This document shows, piece by piece, positions 49,501 through 60,100 of a stretch of DNA of 64,000 bases. The notes under the pieces are model-generated. The model ran no database searches, was not told where the DNA came from, and saw only the letters and a program-made list of their open reading frames with translations. Numbering within the stretch: position 1 is the stretch's first letter; the number at the start of each line of letters is the position of its first letter. Source of the stretch: Bacillota bacterium (lineage in GTDB: Bacteria; Bacillota; Bacilli; Paenibacillales; NBRC-103111). A program made the position numbers and the translations under genes. The stretch lies in assembly GCA_023388055.1 (NCBI GenBank), contig JAEWGW010000024.1, positions 58,498 to 122,497 of the forward strand, in the 5' to 3' direction.

Positions 49501-52500
49501 TTGGCGTCACGAAGAAAAAGGATAAGAAGAAAGATGACAACAAGGGAGGCTCCGGCAAGGATTCTCCGAAAAAGGATGACGACAAGGACATCGCCGGCGA
49601 AATTCACATTGTGCATTATGTGCAGCCTGTCGAGGGCATCTCCAACAGCTACGGCATTAAATTTAAAGCAATCATCAACGATTTTGGCGTTGGTGTGGAG
49701 CTGGCCTTCAAGCAGGTCCCGGACAAACGGGTTCTGCCGGATGTGATTGGTTTTGAGGCAAGGCTGGGTGATCCCGGCGTAGCGATTTTTGCCGCTACCT
49801 ATCTGCAAGGCATCCGTGGTGCAATCCGCGAGCTGGCCGATACCATTGCCGGTGAAGGAGATGTGCCGCTGACCCTTGAGGCCGGCGCGGATATTAACTT
49901 CGGGGTTCCGCCCGCCATATTCTATGGCAGCATCGATCTCACCCTGAAGAAAACCGGCTTTAAGATTCTGGGCAAGCTGGACTATAAGCCAACCCCCACA
50001 TCCGAAAAGATAAAGATGATTACAGAAGCTAAAATTGCCGCCCAATGGGTAAAACCCTGGTTCGTCGCAGCCTCTGCGGAGCTGGATGTGCTGGGCTGGA
50101 ATATTATTATCGGCAAGGCCTCGCTGTTCGTGGGCCAGAACCTGATCAAAAACCGCATTGATTTCGAGGGTTTCGTGAGTGCCAAGATCCAGATTCCCGA
50201 GGATGTTCCTATCGTAGGCGGCAAGCCGCTGGCAGGGGTTTCCCTGGGTGTAAACAACGACAAGATGTGGGGAAGCTACACCCTACTTTTCCTCACCTTG
50301 GGCATCACCTACTACTTTAACGGAGGTATTGAGTTCGGCACCTCCGGCGAGAAGCTTCCCGAAGGGTTGGCGTATCTGCGGATTCAGGATCCGGAGAACG
50401 GCCCCAAGCTGATTGTATTGGGTCAAGGTGTGGAAACCTTGGCTACCTCTTGGGTAACCAAGGAAGATACGCTGCATGAAATTGAGTACCACAGCGTCGC
50501 CAGTGGTGTGGATCTGCTGGATAACGGCTCCTTCGGAGTGGGGATCGGCGGCATCAAGGTAGCAGAGGAAGGGCGGCTTCATGAGATCCCCATGAGCTCC
50601 GTTTCCGGTGATGCACTGTTGGAGGTCGAGTATTACGGCAGCACCGTTCCCAACCTGATTATGAAGGATAACAACGGTCAGGATTATCCCCTTGTTTATG
50701 ACGTGGCGAATATCAATGATCCCTTAGCCAATGCCTTTACTCAGGAAGTGAATGGACAGAACGGTGCTGTGAAAAAGGTCTACATTGCCGTACCGGCTAA
50801 TAAAGCCGGCGGAACCTGGAAGCTGTACGCTGATCAGCAGGTGGATTCCAGACTGCTTAACATTCCCGTGGTTTCCAAGCTGGATGAAGTGCGGCTGACC
50901 AAGCCGGATCAAAACCCGAATACCTTTACGGCCTCCTGGAAGGTGGCGAATGCCAAACCCGGAGATACCGTAAATCTCTATTTGACCAAGGATGCGGTCC
51001 AACCTCCTGCTGCTGCAGGTGAAGAGGCGGCCCAGCCGGGTTCGGCGGGACTGCTCGTAGCCAAGGATCTGGAGGTTACGGCCGGAGGCAATATGTCCGG
51101 CACTACCGCAATAGGCAGTGTGAATATCGATGTGTCCCAGGTATCCCTGTTGGGTGCTACGGAGGATATCCGGGGACTGCTGCCGCAGGGCAATTATTAT
51201 CTGCGTGCGGAGCTGAAGTCCTCCAACACCTTCGGTACGAAAACCAGTGAGCAGAAGTTTACGGTTATCGATCCGCTGGCCCCCCATGAGGTACAGGATG
51301 TGGCTGTGAAGCCCGCCGGGAACGGATATTTCAACCTGTCCTTCCGACCGGCAGGCAAAAAGCCGGCACAAGCCGAATTTGAGCACAGCTACACCATCGA
51401 AGTGATGCAGGAACAAAACGGCGCCTTGAGCGAATACGACAACTTCGCCTCCCTGTTATTCACGGAAGAGGAATTGGCTCCGTACTGGAATGCCCAAAGC
51501 GGCAAGTATGAAGGCATCCGCCTGGGCGGCTGGACCAAGGCCTCCCGCTCCAGCGTGGTGGATCAATCCGGGCTGGACAGCAAGCCTATCGCGAATGATG
51601 ACTTTACCTATCAAGGCCTGCAGGTAGGCCAGAAGTATGTGGTGGGTGTATCGGCGGCAGTCCGTCCCGATAAGGAAGCCGACAAGAATGAAAACCTGCA
51701 TTTTGCAAACCGGATGGATACGGCGAATACACTTCTGCCTGTTCCGGCCAAACCGGTGATGAGTATCCAGCCTACGGATACCGTGAAGGTAGCCGAAACG
51801 ACAACCGCATATGCGGATGTGCTGAGCAGTGTGACGCAGCAGCGGATTCAGCTTGGCTCCGATCAGCAAAATGTGGAGGTGGAGGCGCTGTACGACGGCA
51901 AGTCCATCGCCAAAACCACCCTTACGAATAAAGCATCCGGCAGCTCGGGGACATTGGATCTCTCCAATTTTACAACTGACGGCACGTATGGGGTTGAACT
52001 GCGGTCTACGAATAAACAAACCGGAGATTTCTCCATTACGATGCTTTACCTGACTGTGGATACCATGGCTCCTATTCTCTACTTGGATACTCCGCTCTCC
52101 GGTGAGCGTACTGCCGGCGGCAAAATCCTGGTGGCAGGGCAAACCAGCAATGATGCGGAGTTGCGGGTAAACGGACAGCGCCTGAATGTTGGCCAGGATG
52201 GACGTTTCTCCGGCCAGATCTCGGTTTCCGGAACGGAGCCGAAGCTGGATCTTGTGTTTGATGCGGTTGACCGTGCAGGCAACAGAAACGGTACAACGGT
52301 GAAGGTGACCAACGGCAGCTATCAAGTGCCTGTGGCCTTGGTTCTGCGGAAGCTTCCTAACCTCCATGTAGCGGACCAAAAGAAGGTAGAGGCCTTCCTG
52401 CGCTATTCCAACGGCGTGGATGAGGATAAAAAGCCCTTATTCAAGGAAGTGCCCGTACCCGCTGCGGATTTGGGTAAGCTTACCTACTCCATCTATACCG

Positions 52501-54131
52501 GAGAAGCTGCCAGCGTATCCAATAATGGCACGGTTCAAGCTGTCTCCGAAGGTTCCGCTATTGTGAAGGCGGAGTACCGGCTTACCGAGGATGTGGCGCT
52601 TACAGGCATGACGGTGGTGGATGTATCCACTGAGGTGAGTGCTTACACCGCAGCCATCGACAAAAGGGCTGGTGCCACCAAAGTCAATGTGGTGTCTGCC
52701 GGCGACATGACGGATGCCGAGCTGGTTTATAAGGTACATCCTGTGGCTGGCGGAACACCGGCTCCCCGCTACAAGGATGATGTAAGCGGCTGGTCGCTCC
52801 TCCCTGCAGACGGTGTAGTTGCCGCTGCGGCAGGAAACAAGGTGGCAGTAGCCAAACGCGCTGTAGGAGGCAAGCTGGCTGCGGCGGTTTCCACGCTGAT
52901 GGAAGCGAAGGTTTGGAGCCAGCCAACACCTGGTGGCGGTGGCGGCGGATTCATGGGCGGAGGAAATTCGGATATAAAGGCCAATGGCGATACGGTTACA
53001 ACCGAATTGCGCAATGACCGGTTGGCAGCCCGCATCGACAAGGCGGGTACCAGCACCGTTAATCCGAAGCAGGTATTGATCGAAGGCAGCAATGCGCTGG
53101 TGAACGGCTACGAGTTCGAAATCGGCTCCGGCCTGCTGGCCCAGGCTGCCAAGAACGGACAAACCCTGCGTTTGGCGCTGCCCTTCGCTGATCTGGCTAT
53201 TCCGGCACATCTTGCAGCTGAATCCGGCAAGGATCTGAAGCTGGTGCTGGAGAAGAACACGGCTTCCGAAAAGGCGGAGCTGGAAGCTATTGCCGGATCC
53301 CTCCAGGCGGAATTGCTGGGTGGCGGAGAAGGGGTTACCTTCGATATTGGCCAAAGCGGGATTTATGCCGGACGCTCCATTGCCGCAAGAGTAGCGATTC
53401 CCGACAGCATTGCCGCCAAGGATATTACCGGCGTGGTGCTGAGAAGCAAAAACGGCAATTGGACCACGGTTCCGTGGGCATTGGATATCGACAACAACAA
53501 AGCCTATGTAAACCTGACTCTGACAGATGACGGCAGCATTGCCTTCATCAAGAATAAACCTTCCTTTGCCGATGTGGCTCCCGACAGCTGGGCGAAGGAT
53601 GTGATTGCAGCAGCCAGCGGCAAGCTGTTTATGCTGGGCCGCGGGGCCGATGAATTTGCTCCGGACAGCCGGATTACCCGGGCGGAATATCCTACCGTGC
53701 TGCTTCGTGTGCTGGGTCTGATGAGCCAGCAAGCTACAGCAGGCTTCAGTGATGTATCCGCGGAGGACTGGTTCAGCCGCAGTGTGGCCATTGCTTCGGC
53801 TAATGGTCTGGTGAACGGCTTCGAGGACGGAACCTTCCGTCCGCAGGGTGAGCTGTCCCGGTTGGAGGCTATGGTGATGGCAGGCCGGGGGCTTGCGCTG
53901 CTGGGAGGAAACACCGCAGTAGATACGGCTTCCGCTGACGCTATCCTGGGTGAATTTACCGATGGGGCCGTAATTCCGGAATGGGCCAGAGAGGCTGTTG
54001 CTCTCTGTATCCGTGAAGGCATTATTGACGGCCAGGATCAGGCCCTGCTTCCGGACGGAGCGCTTACCCGCGCCCAAGCTGCGGCAATTGCAGCCCGGTT
54101 GAATCAGAAGGTGCCTGCAGGCAAGCTGTAA
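46578..54131 (+). CDS. Giant S-layer-anchored surface protein with three SLH domains
   Basis: A 2,516- to 2,517-residue exported protein. Signal peptide 1-26 (cleavage after AFA). AAGGAG lies ten bases before the ATG. N-terminal half: beta-rich domains not recognised. Residues about 855-1,010 include two Lys/Asp-rich linkers (KKDDDDKKDDEPGGEDE; KKDKKKDDNKGG) flanking a region of amphipathic strands. About 1,420-2,090: Ig/Fn3-like domains (MAPILYLDTP, then FDAVDRAGNRNGT; a BIG2-like part near 1,960). A Gly hinge (GGGGGFMGGG) near 2,117 leads to a pre-SLH domain. Three SLH domains close the protein (SFADVAPDSWAKDVI, FSDVSAEDWFSRSV, EWAREAVALCIREG), each with an ITRAE-like motif. SLH domains bind pyruvylated wall polysaccharide. 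Function of the exposed part unknown. Confidence 0.88.
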   Translation: MRGFKQAIAIVLAAILALGLPVSAFANEVGKEDVTVVSNSFVKVTVNNHTGRFAIRTLDGQPVRKNDQNVNMMFQGDDPETSFTTFRIDGTDYIFGNPYKFGADFFSEISTPRIVENSDGTKQIETTWSIKRVQITQVLKLYTDTSDIMNAGNVNVGYIVNNPTQADVQVGSRILLDTMVGSNDGPAFQVGAVSDHPLQVERRLVDEDKVDSAYTGLDRTLRTLPAYWVMKDKYDSTNPLATNVTAYGFNNFSENDINIVDEMVVGHWARMANTKWDYEINENLDFTTDTNDFGSADSAVALYWNPDRIPAGSARTFETVYGLGEIISPDKVFSIRYIDPVNQLAALEDGSGYVDEGVFQITAEIENMESFKMEHSNIVANMQLDNALKFVEMDENGKIVRGSDGKVKTLPGNTQSAVFIKPATPAEAEAGIQPKFKPGDMVTATFLVQAKGRPWPTTPEYLLTVTSKEMGEKLDGIEDESVKAQYESSKANFVFLPPVGVAAQTFVYAMTPEEAFASDVKYLTLNLSNVEAYNPGNASSDPNFDLYLKETATGNRYKVPVKQSVIMQPANDGQMGDMRITYRTGDLVDATGKVLKADLGPALPLGEYQVEVDYKDTADTGGLYDLKTAQRFVVTENEAARVKKANILAVIKNTVTLNGDFEAKVKPDYMEAFPEAAAPSRDDIQAMKVTLTTALDKMSRVGQLVDPGFGGEYQKEQQKTSTYRLQAFESEQELKDLKDDLDDRKKGEDEVLVEIRGMINRIGSGKDLQYVVDTTSEPAIINKAVAYRGKDMVFAKGQLDVMDIGLIRGAAQSPFLRTLSVKGDGTLSVANSGFVFHKGEWTLDFYNGFSKTLLEKKDDDDKKDDEPGGEDESLNGSLAWAAGNLADRVNPLRQLSIEDVYFNRHSLFAAPSFTISGFGMKFNDYILRAGGISFGGTIGFKIVESEINDVVFNEKGFVGIDASLSFDLNQDIGLIGVTKKKDKKKDDNKGGSGKDSPKKDDDKDIAGEIHIVHYVQPVEGISNSYGIKFKAIINDFGVGVELAFKQVPDKRVLPDVIGFEARLGDPGVAIFAATYLQGIRGAIRELADTIAGEGDVPLTLEAGADINFGVPPAIFYGSIDLTLKKTGFKILGKLDYKPTPTSEKIKMITEAKIAAQWVKPWFVAASAELDVLGWNIIIGKASLFVGQNLIKNRIDFEGFVSAKIQIPEDVPIVGGKPLAGVSLGVNNDKMWGSYTLLFLTLGITYYFNGGIEFGTSGEKLPEGLAYLRIQDPENGPKLIVLGQGVETLATSWVTKEDTLHEIEYHSVASGVDLLDNGSFGVGIGGIKVAEEGRLHEIPMSSVSGDALLEVEYYGSTVPNLIMKDNNGQDYPLVYDVANINDPLANAFTQEVNGQNGAVKKVYIAVPANKAGGTWKLYADQQVDSRLLNIPVVSKLDEVRLTKPDQNPNTFTASWKVANAKPGDTVNLYLTKDAVQPPAAAGEEAAQPGSAGLLVAKDLEVTAGGNMSGTTAIGSVNIDVSQVSLLGATEDIRGLLPQGNYYLRAELKSSNTFGTKTSEQKFTVIDPLAPHEVQDVAVKPAGNGYFNLSFRPAGKKPAQAEFEHSYTIEVMQEQNGALSEYDNFASLLFTEEELAPYWNAQSGKYEGIRLGGWTKASRSSVVDQSGLDSKPIANDDFTYQGLQVGQKYVVGVSAAVRPDKEADKNENLHFANRMDTANTLLPVPAKPVMSIQPTDTVKVAETTTAYADVLSSVTQQRIQLGSDQQNVEVEALYDGKSIAKTTLTNKASGSSGTLDLSNFTTDGTYGVELRSTNKQTGDFSITMLYLTVDTMAPILYLDTPLSGERTAGGKILVAGQTSNDAELRVNGQRLNVGQDGRFSGQISVSGTEPKLDLVFDAVDRAGNRNGTTVKVTNGSYQVPVALVLRKLPNLHVADQKKVEAFLRYSNGVDEDKKPLFKEVPVPAADLGKLTYSIYTGEAASVSNNGTVQAVSEGSAIVKAEYRLTEDVALTGMTVVDVSTEVSAYTAAIDKRAGATKVNVVSAGDMTDAELVYKVHPVAGGTPAPRYKDDVSGWSLLPADGVVAAAAGNKVAVAKRAVGGKLAAAVSTLMEAKVWSQPTPGGGGGGFMGGGNSDIKANGDTVTTELRNDRLAARIDKAGTSTVNPKQVLIEGSNALVNGYEFEIGSGLLAQAAKNGQTLRLALPFADLAIPAHLAAESGKDLKLVLEKNTASEKAELEAIAGSLQAELLGGGEGVTFDIGQSGIYAGRSIAARVAIPDSIAAKDITGVVLRSKNGNWTTVPWALDIDNNKAYVNLTLTDDGSIAFIKNKPSFADVAPDSWAKDVIAAASGKLFMLGRGADEFAPDSRITRAEYPTVLLRVLGLMSQQATAGFSDVSAEDWFSRSVAIASANGLVNGFEDGTFRPQGELSRLEAMVMAGRGLALLGGNTAVDTASADAILGEFTDGAVIPEWAREAVALCIREGIIDGQDQALLPDGALTRAQAAAIAARLNQKVPAGKL

Positions 54132-54173
54132 TAAATCAAGAGCAGTCCGACTATGAGAGCAGGAAGGTGTCTT

Positions 54174-57100
54174 ATGCTTTTCAGACAAAAGTGGATCAAG
54201 CTTGTCTGCTGCCTTCTGCTGCTGGTCTCCTTTGTCCCCGCAGGTTTGGGGGCAAAGGCGGCAAGCGGCAGCTGGTCAAGCTATGCGGAAACAAGCTGGT
54301 ATGATGCCAACTATACGACGTTTACAATTGAGACGCCTCAAATGCTGGCCGGTGTATCGGAGCTGGTATATGGCGGGATCGATTTCAGCGGGAAAACGCT
54401 GGAGATTGTCACCAGCCTGGATTTATCGGAGCATGAATGGCGGCCCATCGGCACACCGGAGCATCCGTTCCGCGGTATCCTGATGGGACGGATCGGATTG
54501 AATCCGGCCGTGACTGGGCTTACGGTAAACGCCGGTGATTATGCCGGTTTAGTGGGGTATATGAGCGGAGCCACGGTGGGACGGTTTACCCTGGCGGGCG
54601 AAATCAGTCTGAATACCTCCGGGCGTAATGTGTACGCCGGTTCAGTGGCAGGTTTTATGGATCAGAAAAGCACCATTCTGGATATGGTCAGTAATGTAAC
54701 TATTCAGGTAACAGGCGCCTCCAACGGCCAGCTCCATGCCGGCGGCATCGTGGGCAGCAGCTCAGGTGTGCTGTCCAATGTGGAAAACCGGGGCAGCATT
54801 ACAGTAAACAGCGTAGGCGAGGTGTTGGCAGGCGGTATCGCCGGTGCCTCCAACGGTGATCTGGAGCTGAAGAAAAACCAGAACAGCGGTGCCGTAACGG
54901 TAACCGGAAGTGTATACCGCTCTGAAGCGGGCGGGGTTATCGGCTTTGCTCAGGCAAAGCTGGATATGGATGAGGAGGATACCTTCATCCGCAACAGCGG
55001 TGCGCTGACCGTAACGGATACGGCCGGCGGCTCTCTGGGGGGAATTGTGGGTAAGGCGGGTCCGGCGGCAGCTGTGGAATTCTCCGCCCAAACCTCCAAC
55101 TCCGGGAGAGTTCAGCTTAATGCCGGCTCTTTTGCGGCGGATACCTATGCTGGCGGCTTGATCGGTTCCTTGGAAACTCCCCTGTTGACGAGATCCCATG
55201 CCGAGTTTGCCCAAACGGGGGAAATCGTCCATAACGGGGGCGTACGGGTGTACACCGGCGGAATCGCCGGCAGTGTGGCCGGGAATGTAGAATGGGAAAA
55301 GCCGTACTCCGGTACGGCAGCTATTGCTGTGCAAGGTGTATCGGAGCTTTATACCGGAGGTCTATTCGGTAAGGCGGGAGATACACTAACCTTCACCAAG
55401 GCGGCAGCCAATCAAGGCGCGGTTCAAGCGGACGCCTCCGGTGACCATGTCTATACAGGCGGTCTGGTTGGGTACGCAGGCAACCGTTTGATCCTCCAGG
55501 ACAATACGGCAGCTGCTTACAGCAGCAGCGGGGCCATTACAGTCACGGGCACTGCTTCTGATGTATACACCGGCGGTATTATCGCCAACAAGGCATACAC
55601 CAAAGCGGTCAATAATGTGGCCAGCACGGGTGCCATTGCCGTTACAGGCGCCCAGCGTTTGTACACAGGCGGTTATTTCGGTAAGGTGACCGGTCCGGAT
55701 ACGGCCATTGCCGGCGAAGCCTTCGCCTCAACCATTCAGGTAACCTCCACGGTGCCTGCGGATGAGACGCGTGATGTGTACACGGGTGGCATCGTTGGGC
55801 ACTACGTTTTCAACAGCACCATTGCCAACACCTCCTTCTCCGGCAGCATCACGGCAACCGGGGGCCTCTATACCGGAGGCATTGCCGGATATATGAGCAG
55901 CGGTACGATCACCGGAGCAACAGTGGGCAGTGCTGAAGCCCAGGGGCTCCTCCGCTCCGACGGGAATACCGGCGGTGTTGCGGGTTATGCCAATGGTGAA
56001 ATTACCCAGGCCGCCATTCACCACCTCCGGATTGAAGCCACAGGAGTGGGCGGTACAGCAGGCGGCATCGCCGGGTTGGCCCAAGGCCGCATCTCGGCAG
56101 CATCCGTTGGGAATGCAGCGCCTGAGGATGATTCCTACAAGATAAGCATTGCAGCAGAAGCTTCCGAAGTTGCTGCCGGCGGTGTAATCGGCAAGGACAG
56201 CGGCAACCTCCGTTTGGAGACCATCACGGCCTCTGGCATCAGCCTGGAATCCAGTGCGACTGCAGCTCGGGTGAAGCTGGGCGGTCTTGCCGGTATTACT
56301 TCAGCCCAAGCCATGGTAGGTACACAGGAAACACCCGTCAGTGTTCATCACATTAAGGCTGATGCGGCCGGTAATGAAAACGCGGTGGGCGGGGTAATCG
56401 GACGTAATGAAACTCCGCTTGATAGGGAGCGCTTGAAGCAGGTATTTGAGATTTCCATCCAGGCCCAAGGCAACCGCTCCATATTGGGCGGCATTATCGG
56501 CTCCAATAGCGGTGTGCTTACGGACTTGGAAGCCACGGGTATTGAAATTGTTTCCGGCGGTGCGGACAACCAGGTGGGCGGTCTTGCCGGATACACGGAC
56601 GCAGCCGTTATTCGCCCTCTGGTGTATGCAGGCGAAACAGGGCTTACCTTAACCCTGCAAGGAGCGGGAGCTTCCGCAGGCGGTGTAGCCGGGGTTGCCA
56701 AGAACACCTCCGTTACCGGCGATGGAACTGCCAGCAGTTCTGCAGGGCTTGTGGTCAATACGGAGACAGCAGCAAGCGGAGCCCGCATTGGCGGTATTAT
56801 CGGTACAAGCGATGCTTCCCCGATGACGGATGTAATTGCGGAAAGCCCAATTGTGACAGCGAAGGGCGCGAATTCGTCGGTAGGCGGTTTAACGGGTGAA
56901 ATAACCGGCGCCAACATTACGAATTCCGCAGTTAGGGGCATTCTGCCTGAATATGCCGTATTCAATCTTCACGGTGCGGACAGCATGGTGGGCGGTGCTG
57001 CCGGTAAAGCAGAGAACAGTGCCTTTACAGGAGACTCGACCCAAACCAATGTGGAAAATCTGATTATGAACGGCGCTGATACTGCCGCACGCCTGACAGC

Positions 57101-60100
57101 AGGCGGCGTTGTTGGCCACTTGACAGATGGAAGCCTGAACAATCTGATTGGGCAGCAGGTAAAGCTGACGGTCAAAGGGCCTGAGTCCACCGTTGGCGGA
57201 TTGGCAGGGTATAACCGTGGTTTGGCCGGATACGGGGTGGAAGGACATGCCCAGGTAATCCGTGGGAACTACATGGAGAACCTGACCACCGTTTTGGCCG
57301 CTACTGCCGCTTCCTCCACAACCGGCGGTTTAGTCGGCATCAATGATGAACGGACCGATGAGGATGCTGAAGTCAATATTGCTTCGGCAGTAAGCTCCAT
57401 CGGAAGCAGCCGTTACACTGGCAGCGTCACCGTACATGGACCGCGTTCGGTTACCGGCGGTTTGATCGGCGAAAACCGCAGTATTGTCGCCAACAACAGC
57501 ATTGCCGAGAAGCTTCCGGTGTTGTCTGACGGCAATAACGGCACGGTAGGCGGACTCATCGGCCAAAACTCCGGTACGGGTACGGTGTACTATTCGTACT
57601 CCAATGCCATCGTAACCGCCAGCGGTGAATCCACCGTCATCGGTGGACTGGCCGGATCGAATGCAGGCCATGTTATTGCTTCGTACACAGAGACAGATCT
57701 TACAGGCAATGCTGTCGGAACCAGCGGCGAATATGCGGCGCTGGGCGGTCTCGTCGGTAAAAATACAGGCGAGATCCGAAACAGCTTCACCTCGGCAGTG
57801 GTTACCTCCCACGGTGCGTATACCTTCACCGGCGGTTTGGTGGGTGATCATAGCGGCTCGGTCGCCAATTCCTATGCGGCCAAGAACGTAACGGCCCATG
57901 GCACAGGCTCCTTCGTCGGCGGTCTGATCGGCCGTATGACCACCGGAACAGTAGGAGGCAGCTACTCCGGCGGCCAGGTTACCGGTGATAACGGCGCTTA
58001 TGCCGGCGGTTTTGCAGGCTTTTACAAAAATGCCAGCAAGGAACTCATCGATAATACCTACTACGTGAAGGATGAAAGCAAATCCATTAACAGCGGGCTG
58101 CTGGATTTTGGCGGCGGCACCTATTATGAGCTCAACCAATATTCCCGCTTGAGCCCGATTCTCTCCACTACGCTGGCTGACCGCAATGCCTTCCCGGCTC
58201 TGTCGGGCTGGACCTTCAGCGATACAGCATGGCGCTACGGCTCGGAGAATGCCGAATACCGGTATCCGGAGCTGAACCTCAGCGCTAACAACGGAGGAGG
58301 AAATAACGGCGGCGGGGGCACACCCGTCAGCATGAATATTAACTGGTACACCCGGAATACCAACGCACTTACGTTTACCTTGCAGACAGAGGCAGATCTG
58401 GCGGGTTTGGCCGCCATCGTCAACGGCACGGTAACCGGTGTAAGCAAGTTTGATTTTAAAGGAAGAACGATCCAATTGACCGCTCCGGTCCACATTCAAT
58501 CCACCCAGTGGGATCCTATCGGCGCCGATACGGCCCATGCGTTCCAAGGGCATTTTGTGGGCAACGGGAATTTGATCAGCGGCTTGAAGGTATCCGGAGG
58601 CGATTATACCGGATTGTTCGGTGTGATCGGAAGCTTTGCCACTGTACGCCAGGTTGCCCAGGAGCCGGTGAGCGTGACCGGTACCCAATGGGTAGGCGCA
58701 TTGGCCGGTCTTAATCAGGGCAAGGTGTCCGAGATCAGCGTAGTCTTGACCAGCCAGGCTCAAGTGAACGGCGGCAGCTACACGGGCGGTATCATCGGAC
58801 AAAACACAGGAACCGTTACCGGCTTGACGTTTACCGCCAAAGATGGTGGCAAAGTGAAGAGCGCTGCGGCTAATGCGGCAGTAGGCGGACTGGTGGGCGA
58901 CAATCAGTCGGCGATCTCCGCATCCAGTGTTGTGCTGGCAGGCGGCGCTATCGAAGCCTCCGGCGAAGCAGCTGTAGTTGGCGGTCTGGCCGGTAAGCAA
59001 ACAGGCGATATTCAAACCTCCAAGGCTGTTATTGATGCCGGAGGCACGATCCACGCCAGCGGTGAAGGCAATTTGGCCGGCGGTTTGGTTGGGTTGTATG
59101 TTTCGGGAGCAGCTGCCGATGTTACGGTTGCCTTCACAGGCGGAAGCATCCGTGCAGACGGTGCAGGCTCAATCGCAGGCGGTATGATCGGCCGTTCCGC
59201 CGCCGGACAAACCGTGAAGAATGCCGGAGTCACAGGCATCGGCGGCACTGGCGGAGAGATTGCCGCGGCAGCGGCTGCCGGCGGTATTGCCGGAGATAAA
59301 GCAGGTTTGGGCACCAATGTGTTTGAACTCGAAAAGGTAGAGGTGAAGGGAGTCTCCCTTGCCGTTACGGCAGGAGGAAGCGCACTTGGCGGCATCGCCG
59401 GCAAGCTGGCGGACACTGCTGTGAAGGAAGCTGTTTTCCAGGGAAGTCTGACGGCATCCCAAAATGATGTGAAGGCCGGGGGCATTGCCGGCGCTGCCTA
59501 CAACTCCATTCTTTATCTGACGGAGGCGGCTCCCCAAATGGAGCTGTCCGCCGCAGCAGTAGAAGGTTTCCCCTTCCTCGCTCCGATGGCCACGGAAACA
59601 CGGTCGAATGCCGCAGGCGGCATCGCCGGTGTGATGGAAGCAAGCAGCGAACAACGGAATGCTGCATTGGATTTCGGGTATTATACACCGTTTTACCCGG
59701 GGATTTATGATGCGAAAGTAACTGAAGGCAGCATTGTCATGACAGGTTCGGGACAAACCCTGGATCTGTACGCAGGCGGACTTGCGGGCAAGCTCCTTTC
59801 CGCTTCCCTGTATAACTCCGTTTCCTCTGCATCTGTAAACGTAACAGGGGCCTCCCATGCAGTTATGGGCGGGGCGGCTGGTCTATTGTCCGGCAGTGCG
59901 GCGGTTCATATTACGGCCCAAAGCCAGCTTGACGCAGGCAGCAGCTCCAACTACAGCGCAGGCGGACTGGTGGGACAAGCGGATCATAGTGAAATCTCTT
60001 ATTCCCGCAGCGCTGCCGTAAACGATAAGCCGATTGTTATCGGTGAAAGCGTAGCGGCCAACCGCCAGGCGACCTATGCCCGGATCGGCGGGTTCGTGGG

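Noticed and set aside
57330..59054. 574-codon minus-strand frame inside the GLUG-repeat gene
   Set aside because: A periodic shadow created by the repeated GGIAG-type codons on the other strand.
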